Below are positions 16,574 to 24,516 of a DNA stretch of 60,711 bases, in pieces (the first letter of the stretch is position 1; the number at the start of each line of letters is the position of its first letter). Location of the stretch: positions 1 through 60,711 of the forward strand of contig NZ_PZJX01000033.1 in NCBI RefSeq assembly GCF_003034915.1, read 5' to 3'. The notes under the pieces are model-generated. The model did no database searches and had not been told where the DNA came from. It saw nothing but the letters and a program-made list of their open reading frames with translations. Source of the stretch: Mesorhizobium helmanticense (lineage in GTDB: Bacteria > Pseudomonadota > Alphaproteobacteria > Rhizobiales > Rhizobiaceae). Both the position numbers and the translations under genes were made by a program.

Positions 16574-17225
16574 GGATTCATCTTTGGATGGAATGGCAAA
16601 GGCATCCTTGACGCAAGTCAAATCCGACGATTGGTTTTCGCCTTGTGTGCAGGGCACGGGAATGTGTTCCGTACGGCGATCAGCGCTCGAGTTTACCGCC
16701 GTTGGGCCGTTACGTGCTGCAGGGTCTGCCATCTCACGATCTCACTGGTGCGCAGGCCCGGCAAGTTGCTCATGCCTTCTGCTTGGGGGCGGAGAGGCAC
16801 GGGAAGTCGGTCCCGATTGTGACGCTGATGTCACCAACATCGATATGACCATCTGCCCGTGCTTATGAGATCAATGGCGCAATAAACGAAATTGCGAAAT
16901 CCGGTTTGGTCCTTATGGGATTCCACCTAGAAAGCAGCAGGCATGGCTTGACATTGCCTCGTAGCCAATTGCGCGGAGTTAGCTATTTCTAACCCTCTGC
17001 TCGCTATCGACTAAGCTACTGGCGATAGGAAGTCTCTCAGCAAAGGACCCATCTGGATTTGCTCGCGTGCGATACCAATCCGGAACAGCAGCGTGTCGTC
17101 AAAGGCTTGCTGGCGTTGGAGCGGAAATAGCTCGAAATAGCTGATCGCCTGGCTCGAAATAGCCTTTCGCCTGGCGCGCGTTCATCCCCGCAGACCTGGC
17201 ACCCCGCGGTGTTGCCGATCCTTGA
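16574..17225. other. Gene-poor stretch with small remnants
   Basis: No intact gene could be supported. A plus-strand frame ending at 17129 (THLDLLACDTNPEQQRVV...ERK-stop) resembles the small helical protein at 16080-16247 but has no start codon, so it is probably a fragment. The rest shows no clear motif. Confidence 0.4.
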
Positions 17226-17408
17226 TTTGAGGTCGACCTGGCAGTGCGCGGCATGATCGAGGAAGCCTTTGCCACAGCCAAGGATGTGCTTCGGGAAAGG
17301 ATCGCCGACCTGCGCGCCGGCGCCAAGCTGCTGCTCGAGAAAGAAACGTTGACGCCTGACGACTTCGCGCCGTTGCGGCGAACCGCCGAGCTGGTTCCGG
17401 CGGCGTGA
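17226..17408 (+). pseudogene. FtsH protease C-terminal remnant
   Basis: The frame reads EVDLAVRGMIEEAFATAKD..., then ADLRAGAKLLLEKETLTPDDF and a stop. This matches the extreme C terminus of FtsH zinc metalloproteases (the EIDLAVR...A...LL...LD.GA..LL.KETL region). The AAA and protease domains are absent, and an in-frame stop lies at 17223, so only about 60 residues survive. Its presence suggests an ftsH copy was once part of this stress island. Confidence 0.65.
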
Positions 17409-17460
17409 AGGTGGCGCAGGCTGAGATGCTGGGCCGCTTTGAACAAACGAGGAGAGTCTC

Positions 17461-18007
17461 ATGAAACACAAGCTTCAGCAGAAGATGGTCGACATCCTGG
17501 CGCGTTGCATGGACATGACGATAGCAACCACCCGCTCCGACGGCTCGCCACAGGCGACGGTGGTCTCGTTCGTCCATGATGGTCTGCTGCTCTATTTCGG
17601 CTGCGGAGCCGGCTCGCAGAAGGCTATGAATATCGCGCGCGACCCACGCGTTTCGGTCGCCATGACCGCACCCTATGAGGACTGGCTGGAGATCAAGGGG
17701 TTGTCGATGGCGGCGACTGCGACGGAAGTCGTTTTGCCTTCCGAACTCACAGAAATTGGCCGCTTGATGGTGCAGCGCTTCCCGCAGATTTCGGCTATCC
17801 AGCCCAGTGAGGCCGCACCAGTGAAGTTGTTCAGGGTACGCCCCAACGATCATCTCTGTACTCGACTATTCCTTGGGTTTTGGTCACACCGATCTCGTCA
17901 AGATCGGGGCCGATGATATCGCCGAAACCTTGGACAGTATGCGACACCATTGGCTTGTGGCACTTCCGCCACCTCCTGACGATCACGCCAATCGTCCAAC
18001 CAGCTGA
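17461..18007 (+). pseudogene. Pyridoxamine 5'-phosphate oxidase-like gene with frameshift
   Basis: The first 128 codons encode a PPOX-fold flavoprotein (TIATTRSDGSPQATVVSFVH, then LYFGCGAGSQKAMNIARDPRVSVAMT). At CGCCCCAACGATC (near 17842-17848) one extra base shifts the frame. Reading through in the corrected frame gives SVLDYSLGFGHTDLVKIG and a natural C terminus ending PTS-stop at 18005-18007, about 181 residues in all. The uncorrected frame ends at 17916 with an unrelated tail. Either a recent inactivating mutation or a sequencing error would explain it. GAGGAG is close upstream of the ATG. Confidence 0.75.
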
Positions 18008-18022
18008 CTATCTGAGCCGGCA

Positions 18023-18036
18023 TTGAGCCGGATCAA
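18023..18036 (+). promoter_or_regulatory. Fnr/FixK-like box
   Basis: TTGAGCCGGATCAA, identical to the site at 14874-14887, ends 73 bp upstream of the BON-protein ATG. Confidence 0.6.
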
Positions 18037-18109
18037 TGAGCAGGGGCGCAAAGGATGCTTTTGTTGTCGTTGCGGGCGAGAAGTCCGCTCAACAAACAGG
18101 AGACAGACC

Positions 18110-18757
18110 ATGACGGACTTAACGTTGCGTCAGAACATCCTCGATGAGTTGGAATTCGAGCCGAGCATCGACGCTGCGCACATCGGCGTCGCCGTCGAAG
18201 ACGGCATCGTCACACTGACCGGGCATGTTTCTTCCTATTGGGAAAAGACAACTGCCGAAAATGTGGTCAAGCGGGTCAAGGGCGTGAAGGGCCTCGCCGA
18301 GGAAATCGAAGTTCGGCTAGTTGGCTTGAAAGGAACCGCCGACGACGAGATCGCCAAGCGCGCGGTCGATGCGATCACCTGGAATGTCTCCATCCCGAGG
18401 GACAAGGTTCAGGTCAAGGTACAGGACGGATGGATCACGCTGACGGGGAAACTCGAATGGCAGTACCAGAAGAATGCCGCGGCCGAGGCCGTGCGCGGCC
18501 TGGCGGGCGTCGTCGGCGTTGCCAACCAGATCGACATCATTCCACGAGCCTCGGTATCCGACATCAAGAAGCGCATCGAGAATGCCCTGAAGCGCGATGC
18601 CGAAACCGAAGCACAGTCGATCCGCGTCAACGTTCTGGATGGCAAGGTTACCCTTGAAGGCAAGGTCCGGGCGTGGTCAGAGCGCCAGGCAGCGGAACGT
18701 GCCGCCTGGTCGTCACCGGGCGTCCGAACTGTGGACGATCGTATTTCCATAATCTGA
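18110..18757 (+). CDS. Triple BON-domain protein
   Basis: 215-residue protein with three BON domains in a row (about 5-68, 78-145 and 150-215). Each carries the G(I/W)(V/I)TL(T/E)G signature: DGIVTLTGHV, DGWITLTGKL and DGKVTLEGKV. No signal peptide is visible, so it is probably cytoplasmic, unlike OsmY, and may bind lipids or nucleotide-derived ligands. The ATG at 18110 has GGAG 7 bp upstream. It lies downstream of an exact Fnr/FixK-like box and upstream of the host-attachment-family gene. Confidence 0.88.
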   Translation: MTDLTLRQNILDELEFEPSIDAAHIGVAVEDGIVTLTGHVSSYWEKTTAENVVKRVKGVKGLAEEIEVRLVGLKGTADDEIAKRAVDAITWNVSIPRDKVQVKVQDGWITLTGKLEWQYQKNAAAEAVRGLAGVVGVANQIDIIPRASVSDIKKRIENALKRDAETEAQSIRVNVLDGKVTLEGKVRAWSERQAAERAAWSSPGVRTVDDRISII

Positions 18758-18862
18758 TGGCTCACGAGTTCGATGCGGCGACTTCATCGGTGGCCGCCGC
18801 GTCGCCAACGATGGCCAGAGACTGCATTGGATCTTGATCCGCACGTCAAAGGAGAGAACAAC

Positions 18863-19267
18863 ATGATTTTGACCAACGGTACCCTCGTCGCGGTAGCCGA
18901 CGGCGACAAGCTGCGTCTGTTCCGCAACAAAGGTCACGAACCTCGGATCGACCTGGTCGAAATGCCCGAGCCGGAGCTGCACCTGGCGAACACTGGCTCG
19001 GGCGGCAGGCATCGCAGCTCCGCCGCCAATCCTGACGACTCCCGCCTGCGGGAAGACGACTTGGCCGCAGCCGTGGCTGCCTATCTCAATCGCGAGGCGC
19101 TGACGGACGCGTTCGAGCATGTCGTGGTGATCGCCGATCCGCGCACGCTGGGTGAGCTGCGCAGGCACTTCCAGGCTCCGTTGAGAGCAAAGCTGATGGG
19201 CGAGCTGGCCAAGGATCTCGCGAAACATTCCGCCGAGGCCATTGCGGGTACATTAGCGGCGGCTTGA
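18863..19267 (+). CDS. Host-attachment family protein
   Basis: 134-residue member of the family named after an Agrobacterium protein required for attachment to host cells. It starts ILTNGTLVAVADGDKLRLFRN and contains FEHVVVIADPRTLGELRRHF and a C-terminal LMGELAKDLAKHS helix. The fold resembles the archaeal release-factor/eRF1 middle domain, and the role in most species is uncertain. AAAGGAGAG stands just before the ATG. It follows the BON gene by 105 bp and may be co-transcribed. Confidence 0.85.
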   Translation: MILTNGTLVAVADGDKLRLFRNKGHEPRIDLVEMPEPELHLANTGSGGRHRSSAANPDDSRLREDDLAAAVAAYLNREALTDAFEHVVVIADPRTLGELRRHFQAPLRAKLMGELAKDLAKHSAEAIAGTLAAA

Positions 19268-19299
19268 GTCTCCGGTCAGATCATCGACCAAACTGCTGA

Positions 19300-19325
19300 T
19301 CTCGACGATAGTCGAGAGGCTTTTG
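19300..19325 (+). terminator. Possible Rho-independent terminator
   Basis: The stem TCTCGAC/GTCGAGA with loop GATA is followed by GGCTTTT, 33 bp after the host-attachment gene. The T run is short. Confidence 0.4.
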
Positions 19326-19390
19326 CATGGGACTTCGGGTGGATTGGCCGTCACCAAGAGGGCGGGGTGGGTGGATGCCGGCGGCACGCT

Positions 19391-19504
19391 AGAGCCGGAT
19401 GATTTCAGGTCAAGTCGACCTGAAATCTGAATCCGGCTCTAAATCAAAGAGATAGAGCATGATGTCGTCCGAAAACCGCTTCACACTTTTGGGCATCATG
19501 CTCT
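19391..19504. repeat. 114-bp palindromic intergenic repeat, canonical orientation
   Basis: Two hairpins in series. AGAGCCGGAT...ATCCGGCTCT (19391-19440) and AGAGCATGATG...CATCATGCTCT (19454-19504) are joined by a short AT-rich linker. It is related to 16267-16380, where the inner 69 bp are reversed. Paired-hairpin repeats like this are typical of mesorhizobial intergenic regions. Confidence 0.8.
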
Positions 19505-19542
19505 TGACCGGGATGCACGGTTCAAGTTGAACGCATCCCGCT

Positions 19543-19758
19543 TTAGAGAAGAGAGAAGTTGGAACCGAGGAAGACGAGAAACTGACCGGTGATCAGGGGA
19601 ATTCTCAACATAGGCCCCCCCTCGCCGCTGTCCTGAATCGGCGACCCCGCGACGTAAGGGTGCACCTTCAGGATGGTTTTCCAAATCGTCGGAAAATCCG
19701 CTCCCTTGTCCTTTTCAGCATTGCACGCATTGAGAAGCCTGGCGACGACGTCCGTCAT
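19543..19758 (-). CDS. Small hypothetical protein, 71 residues
   Basis: Short soluble protein (MTDVVARLLNACNAEKDKG..., PTIWKTILKVHPYVAG, LITGQFLVFLGSNF) of no known family function. It has no signal peptide. It is supported as a gene by a plausible length and codon use and by an exact TTGA-N6-TCAA box 62 bp upstream of its ATG, the same spacing as at the other island genes. Confidence 0.6.
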   Translation of the reverse strand: MTDVVARLLNACNAEKDKGADFPTIWKTILKVHPYVAGSPIQDSGEGGPMLRIPLITGQFLVFLGSNFSLL

Positions 19759-19820
19759 TGAACCCGCATTAATTAAGCGCCTGATTTGAAATCATATGAA
19801 TGAACACGGCAGGGATGGTT

Positions 19821-19834
19821 TTGATTTCGATCAA
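19821..19834 (-). promoter_or_regulatory. Fnr/FixK-like box
   Basis: TTGATTTCGATCAA is a fully symmetric TTGAT-N4-ATCAA site, the best match to the Fnr/FixK consensus in the window. It lies 62 bp upstream of the 71-residue protein. Confidence 0.65.
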
Positions 19835-19848
19835 ATTGACCGGGCTCC

Positions 19849-20058
19849 TCACAACGGCACCCAATCCCTGCCTTCCTTTCGATAAAGGCGCTTTACGGCT
19901 GCCCAGGCGACACGGTGAGCTATTTCTTCACGGGTCTCGCCTCGGTCGGCATATTCGTCCCAAGCGCTGTTGAAGGCAGCGCGAAAGATCTCCCGAGCAT
20001 GCAGGGGCAGAAGCGCCCTGACAGACGGTGGAAGATCTTTCTCGGTCGCATAGGGCAT
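19849..20058 (-). CDS. ChaB family protein
   Basis: 69-residue ChaB-like protein. MPYATEKDLPPSVRALLP starts at 20058, followed by HAREIFRAAFNSAWDEY and HRVAWAAVKRLYRKEG, the family core. E. coli ChaB is linked to the cation antiporter ChaA, but its biochemical role is not clear. The conserved start MPY is used rather than a longer in-frame start at 20121. No box was found directly upstream. Confidence 0.8.
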   Translation of the reverse strand: MPYATEKDLPPSVRALLPLHAREIFRAAFNSAWDEYADRGETREEIAHRVAWAAVKRLYRKEGRDWVPL

Positions 20059-20289
20059 TGCTGTTCTCACTGGCAGCCAAGCCGACGCCCACGGCTGTGA
20101 TGTGACTGATGAACACACCATTGGAGGTGGCTCCGAGCGCCATGGCTATCTATCCAGAAGAATCCAACACGCGGATAATTCTCAGCGCTGAGCCGCCCTT
20201 ACTGCAGGTCCACGAAACCCTCCGTACTAAATTTCGCAAAAATTTCACAAAAAAGTACGGCGAGAGTTTCCCTAAGTATTTGAAATCGT

Positions 20290-20366
20290 TGGTGATCCCG
20301 ACAGGAATCGAACCTGTGACCTACAGATTAGGAATCTGCCGCTCTATCCTACTGAGCTACGGGACC
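20290..20366 (-). tRNA. tRNA-Arg (anticodon CCT)
   Basis: The minus strand gives a 77-nt cloverleaf. The acceptor arm is GGTCCCG paired with CGGGATC, the D arm contains AGCTCAGTAGGATAGAGC, the anticodon loop TTCCTAA carries CCT, and the T arm contains GGTTCGATTCC. The encoded CCA end is at 20290-20292. Confidence 0.95.
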
Positions 20367-20450
20367 ACGCGGCCAGACACATAACCGCTTCGAGGCGGTT
20401 CGCCAAGAGGCGGACTGAACGCAATTGTGCAGCGCCCTGTGCCGACGCTG

Positions 20451-21614
20451 CTACGCCGCCAGCGCAGTCTCCGCGAGCTTCACCCAGTAACTCATGCCGT
20501 GCGGGATGACTTCGTCGTTGAAGTCGTAGGCCGGATGGTGAAGGCCAGCGGTCTCGCCATTGCCGATGAAGATGAAGGCGCCTGGCCGGGCTTCCAGCAT
20601 ATAGGAGAAATCCTCGCCGCCCATCACCGGCTGGATGGCACGGTGCACCTGGGCGTCGCCAGCGACTCCTGCCGCGACATCGCTGGCAAAGACCGTTTCT
20701 TCCGCATGGTTGAAGGTGACGGGATAGTTGGCGTTGTAATCGACCTCGATCGTCGCGCCGAAGGCCGTGGCCAGCCCATCGCAGATAGTGCGGATGCGCT
20801 CCTCGGACTTCTTGGCGATTTCCTTCTTCAGCGTACGCACGGTGCCGGCGATTTCGGCGCTCTCGGGAATGACATTATAGGCATCGCCGGCGTGGAATTT
20901 CGTCACCGACACCACCACCGCCTCGACCGGATCGGTGCTGCGCGAGGCGATCGTCTGCAGCGCGCCGACCAGTTGGCTGGTGATGACGATCGGGTCGATC
21001 GTGCCGTGCGGCATCGCGGCATGGCCGCCGCGGCCCTTGACGGTGATGGTGAATTCGGCGGTCGCCGCCATGATCGGGCCCGGCCTGATGGCGAACTGTC
21101 CGACCGGCAGGCCCGGCATGTTGTGCATGCCGAACACCTTGGAGATGTCGAAGCGGTCCATCATGCCGTCCTTGACCATCTCGTTGCCGCCGCCGCCGCC
21201 CTCTTCGGCGGGCTGGAAGATCACCGCGACGGAGCCGGTGAAATTGCGGGTCTCGGCGAGATATTTGGCAGCGCCCAGCAGCATGGCGGTGTGGCCATCA
21301 TGGCCGCAGGCGTGCATCTTGCCCGGAGTGGCCGAGGCGTAGGGTTTGCCGGTGATCTCGTTGATCGGCAACGCATCCATATCGGCGCGCAGCCCGATGG
21401 TCGCGCCGTCGCCCTGACGGCCGCGGATGATGCCGACGACGCCGGTCTTGCCGAGCCCGGTCACCACTTCGTCACAGCCGAATGCCCTGAGCTTGTCGGT
21501 GACGAAAGCTGCGGTCTTGAAGACATCGAAATTCAGCTCTGGCGTCTGGTGCAAATGGCGGCGCCAGCCGGCGACCTCGTCCTGCATTTCGGCGGCGCGG
21601 TTCAGGATTGGCAT
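20451..21614 (-). CDS. M20 family amidohydrolase (hippurate hydrolase-like)
   Basis: 387-residue zinc peptidase/amidohydrolase of the M20D group, whose members release amino acids from N-acyl substrates such as hippurate or indole-acetyl amino acids. Metal and catalytic elements are visible: RADMDALP (78-84), HACGHDGH (101-108), QPAEEGGGG (about 134), the dimerisation domain with GRGGHAAMPH, and the C-terminal GGEDFSYM. No signal peptide, so cytoplasmic. It is a single-gene unit divergent from the D-Ala-D-Ala carboxypeptidase gene. Confidence 0.9.
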   Translation of the reverse strand: MPILNRAAEMQDEVAGWRRHLHQTPELNFDVFKTAAFVTDKLRAFGCDEVVTGLGKTGVVGIIRGRQGDGATIGLRADMDALPINEITGKPYASATPGKMHACGHDGHTAMLLGAAKYLAETRNFTGSVAVIFQPAEEGGGGGNEMVKDGMMDRFDISKVFGMHNMPGLPVGQFAIRPGPIMAATAEFTITVKGRGGHAAMPHGTIDPIVITSQLVGALQTIASRSTDPVEAVVVSVTKFHAGDAYNVIPESAEIAGTVRTLKKEIAKKSEERIRTICDGLATAFGATIEVDYNANYPVTFNHAEETVFASDVAAGVAGDAQVHRAIQPVMGGEDFSYMLEARPGAFIFIGNGETAGLHHPAYDFNDEVIPHGMSYWVKLAETALAA

Positions 21615-21848
21615 GATGGTTCCATCTTGGCTTGTTGGAGCAGGCAGGTTGCGCCTGCTGTTTTGCTATTATGCCTGTTCGTTTACAATTGTCATTCAGG
21701 CGCTTTGCCATCTTGACGTCACATAGGGTAAATAGCACCGCAACACTATTGTCCGGGTTGAGGGATCGGACCATCATGCTGGCGATCGCGTAACGAAATC
21801 TTACGGAGCCAGGGGCGACTACGGCAAGAGGCGATTTCGGATTACACC

Positions 21849-23021
21849 ATGCGCTACAGGCATTTCCCTGGAATTTTGTTGGCGGGCGCCGTGGCGCTTG
21901 CGATGTTGGCCGGACCGGCTCTGGCCAATCCGACAATCGTGTTCGACCTGAAGAGCGGCAGGATTCTCCAGCACCAGGATGCTTTCAAGCGCTGGTATCC
22001 AGCCTCGCTGACCAAGCTGATGACCGCCTATGTGACGTTTCGCGCGATCGCGGCCGGTGAGGTCCAGCTCGATTCGCCGATCAAGGTGACGAAGCATTCC
22101 GCTGGCGAACCGCCGAGCAAGATGGGCTTCAAGCCGGGTTCGGTCATGCGGCTCGACAATGCGCTGAAGATGATGCTGGTGAAATCGGCCAACGATATTG
22201 CCATGGCTGTCGGCGAGAATGTCGGCGGTTCGCAAGCCGCTTTCGCCGAACGCATGAACGCCGAGGCGCGCCGGCTCGGCATGACCGGATCGCATTTCGT
22301 CAATCCGAACGGGCTTTATTCGCCGGAGCAATATACGACGGCGCGCGACCTCGCTTTGCTGGTGATGGCGATACGCAAGGACTTTCCGCAATATGTTCCC
22401 TGGTTCTCGATCGAGGGGCTGGCCATCGGCAAGAAGCAGATCTCGAACTACAATCTCCTGATCGGCCGCTATCCGGGCGCCGACGGCATGAAGACCGGTT
22501 TCGTCTGCTCCTCGGGCTTCAACATGATCGGCTCGGCAACGCGCAACGGCCGCACGCTGGTCGCCGTGGTGCTCGGTGAACAATCGGCCGTCAGCCGCGC
22601 CGAGACGGCGGCCAGACTGCTCGACCAGGGTTTTGCGACGGCCCAGCCGAACTGGATCACGATCGCGGCGCTGCCCGCCTATGGCGACACGACGTCGGTC
22701 AATGACCTGCGCGACGAGCTCTGCAGGAAGAAGCCGGCGGTGGAACAGTCGGAGGCCGCAGCGCCTGTCGGCGACAAGGAAGCGCCGAAGTCGCCCTACC
22801 AGGAAAAGCTCGACCATGTGCCGACGCTGGTCGCTGTCGGCCTTGGCGGCGCCACCGGGCCGAAGCCGAAGGCCATGCTCGATGAGACCGGCCAGGAATA
22901 TGCCGATGTGCCGCTGCCGACCTGGCGCCCCGATGTGCCGCCGCCGCCCGGTGCCGAGCCGACGGTGGTCGGCTCCGCCACCGCTGCCCAGGGCGACGAG
23001 CCAGCCAAGGTCTTGAACTAG
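21849..23021 (+). CDS. D-alanyl-D-alanine carboxypeptidase (DacA/PBP5 type)
   Basis: 390-residue periplasmic peptidase that trims the terminal D-alanine of peptidoglycan stem peptides. The signal peptide is at 1-26 (AGPALA). The active-site motifs are SLTK (Ser53-Lys56), SAN (113-115) and KTG (215-217). The C-terminal third is Pro/Ala-rich and low in complexity instead of a typical amphipathic membrane anchor. Five bases separate it from the CobW-family gene, so they are probably co-transcribed. Confidence 0.92.
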   Translation: MRYRHFPGILLAGAVALAMLAGPALANPTIVFDLKSGRILQHQDAFKRWYPASLTKLMTAYVTFRAIAAGEVQLDSPIKVTKHSAGEPPSKMGFKPGSVMRLDNALKMMLVKSANDIAMAVGENVGGSQAAFAERMNAEARRLGMTGSHFVNPNGLYSPEQYTTARDLALLVMAIRKDFPQYVPWFSIEGLAIGKKQISNYNLLIGRYPGADGMKTGFVCSSGFNMIGSATRNGRTLVAVVLGEQSAVSRAETAARLLDQGFATAQPNWITIAALPAYGDTTSVNDLRDELCRKKPAVEQSEAAAPVGDKEAPKSPYQEKLDHVPTLVAVGLGGATGPKPKAMLDETGQEYADVPLPTWRPDVPPPPGAEPTVVGSATAAQGDEPAKVLN

Positions 23022-23025
23022 GCCA

Positions 23026-24120
23026 ATGGCCGGCTTTCCCATCCCCGTCTCGGTGCTGACCGGTTTTCTCGGCGCCGGCAAGACGACGCTGCTCAACCGG
23101 CTGCTCAGGGATCCCGTGCTCGCCGACACGGCGGTCATCATCAACGAGTTTGGCGAGGTGGCGATCGACCATCTCCTGGTCGAACAGGCCTCCGACGGCA
23201 TCATCCAGCTTTCCGACGGCTGCCTCTGCTGCACGGTGCGTGGCGAACTGGTCGATACGCTGGCCGACCTCGTCGACCGGCTGCAGACCGGCCGCATCGC
23301 CCGGCTTGCCCGCGTCGTCATCGAAACCACCGGGCTGGCCGATCCGGTGCCGGTGCTGCAGTCGATCATGGCGCATCCGGCGCTGGTCCAGGCCTTCCGG
23401 CTTGACGGCGTCATTACGCTGGTCGACGCGGTCAACGGCAATGCGACGCTCGACAATCATGTCGAGGCGGTCAAGCAGGTGGCCGTCGCCGACCGCATCG
23501 TGCTGACCAAGATCGACCTGGCCAACGATCCGCGCGAGGTCGAGGCCTTGCGGGCCCGGCTGCGGCAGATCAATTCGGGTGCGGAAGTGCTCGATGCCGG
23601 CGACAGAAGCACCGGCGTGGCGGCGCTGTTTGATTGCGGCCTCTACAATCCGGCCACCAAATCCGCTGATGTTCAGCGCTGGCTGGGAGAAGAGGCGCAT
23701 CACGATCATCATCATGGTGATCACGATCATGACGAGCATGACCATCGGCACGATTCCCGCGTGCGCTCCTATTCGCTCGTCCATGATGGACCGGTGCCGT
23801 TTTCGGCGATCGAAATGTTCCTCGACCTGCTGCGCTCGGCGCATGGCGAGCGTCTGCTGCGCATGAAGGGCGTCATCGAACTCAGGGAAGACCCGTCGCG
23901 ACCGCTGGTCATCCACGGCGTGCAGAAGATCCTGCATCCGCCTGTGCAACTGCCGTCCTGGCCGGACGGCCAGCGCGGCACGCGGCTGGTGCTGATCACG
24001 CTCGACATGCCGGAAGACTATGTGCGGCGGCTGTTCGCGGCCTTCACCAACAAGCCGTCGATCGACACTCCGGACCGTGCGGCGCTGGAAGACAACCCGC
24101 TGGCGATTGCCGGGCGGTAG
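23026..24120 (+). CDS. CobW/G3E family metallochaperone GTPase
   Basis: 364-residue G3E GTPase. Walker A is TGFLGAGKTT (12-21), the metal motif is CLCC (66-69), the switch/Walker B region is VIETTGLADP, and TKID gives nucleotide specificity. A His/Asp-rich loop (about 225-245, HHDHHHGDHDHDEHDH) probably binds zinc or cobalt, and a CobW C-terminal domain ends the protein. Members deliver metals to enzymes such as cobaltochelatase or zinc proteins. Which one is served here is not shown; cobS/cobT are 15 kb away. It closely follows the carboxypeptidase gene. Confidence 0.9.
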   Translation: MAGFPIPVSVLTGFLGAGKTTLLNRLLRDPVLADTAVIINEFGEVAIDHLLVEQASDGIIQLSDGCLCCTVRGELVDTLADLVDRLQTGRIARLARVVIETTGLADPVPVLQSIMAHPALVQAFRLDGVITLVDAVNGNATLDNHVEAVKQVAVADRIVLTKIDLANDPREVEALRARLRQINSGAEVLDAGDRSTGVAALFDCGLYNPATKSADVQRWLGEEAHHDHHHGDHDHDEHDHRHDSRVRSYSLVHDGPVPFSAIEMFLDLLRSAHGERLLRMKGVIELREDPSRPLVIHGVQKILHPPVQLPSWPDGQRGTRLVLITLDMPEDYVRRLFAAFTNKPSIDTPDRAALEDNPLAIAGR

Positions 24121-24179
24121 GCTTTTTTCGCCTATCTATAGTTCGCAAGCGTTGAACTGGCAGGATGAGATCGTGGATG

Positions 24180-24434
24180 TCAGACGGCCTCGCCGCGCTC
24201 GACCAGAAAGCGATGGCCGCCGGAAACCGCTGCCGTTTCGACCAATTGATGACCGGCGTCCGAGCAGAAGGCCGGGATGTCGATGACGGCGAGCGGGTCG
24301 GTGGTCTCGAGCCAGAGCCGGCTGCCTGGCGCCATGGTCGCCAACCGCTTTTTTGCCTTGAGCACGGGCAGGGGACAGTTCAGCCCCTTGAGGTCATAGA
24401 CAGAAGCGCGCTTTAAGTCTTTGTTTTTATGCAT
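24180..24434 (-). CDS. TusA-like sulfurtransferase
   Basis: 84-residue protein with the SirA/TusA fold. The signature LKGLNCPLPVLKAKKRL holds the active cysteine in a CPxP motif (Cys20). TusA-type proteins pass persulfide sulfur for tRNA thiolation or molybdenum cofactor synthesis; whether this is the true TusA is uncertain. It lies 82 bp downstream of the L,D-transpeptidase-like gene on the same strand. Confidence 0.85.
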   Translation of the reverse strand: MHKNKDLKRASVYDLKGLNCPLPVLKAKKRLATMAPGSRLWLETTDPLAVIDIPAFCSDAGHQLVETAAVSGGHRFLVERGEAV

Positions 24435-24516
24435 GTCGTTGTCCCAAAACCGCTGCGCACCCTCGGGTCAGGCCCGTGGGCGTGCTTTTGGGCGACATGC
24501 ATGGCCAAGGCGACTC

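Noticed and set aside
20290..20366. tRNA-Arg as an integration site for the adjacent island
   Set aside because: No integrase gene or direct repeat of the tRNA 3' end was found in the neighbouring 20 kb, so an att site cannot be supported.
20427..21716. Plus-strand 429-codon frame opposite the M20 amidohydrolase
   Set aside because: The minus strand holds the full M20 metal-binding signature; the plus frame is composition-driven.
21819..23456. Long minus-strand open frame (545 codons) opposite the carboxypeptidase and CobW genes
   Set aside because: It lies antisense to two genes with clear active-site motifs, has Arg/His-rich low-quality composition, and arises from GC-rich codon bias.
23695..23760. 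CAT/GAT-rich tract in the CobW gene considered as a microsatellite
   Set aside because: It encodes the His/Asp metal-binding loop common in this GTPase family.
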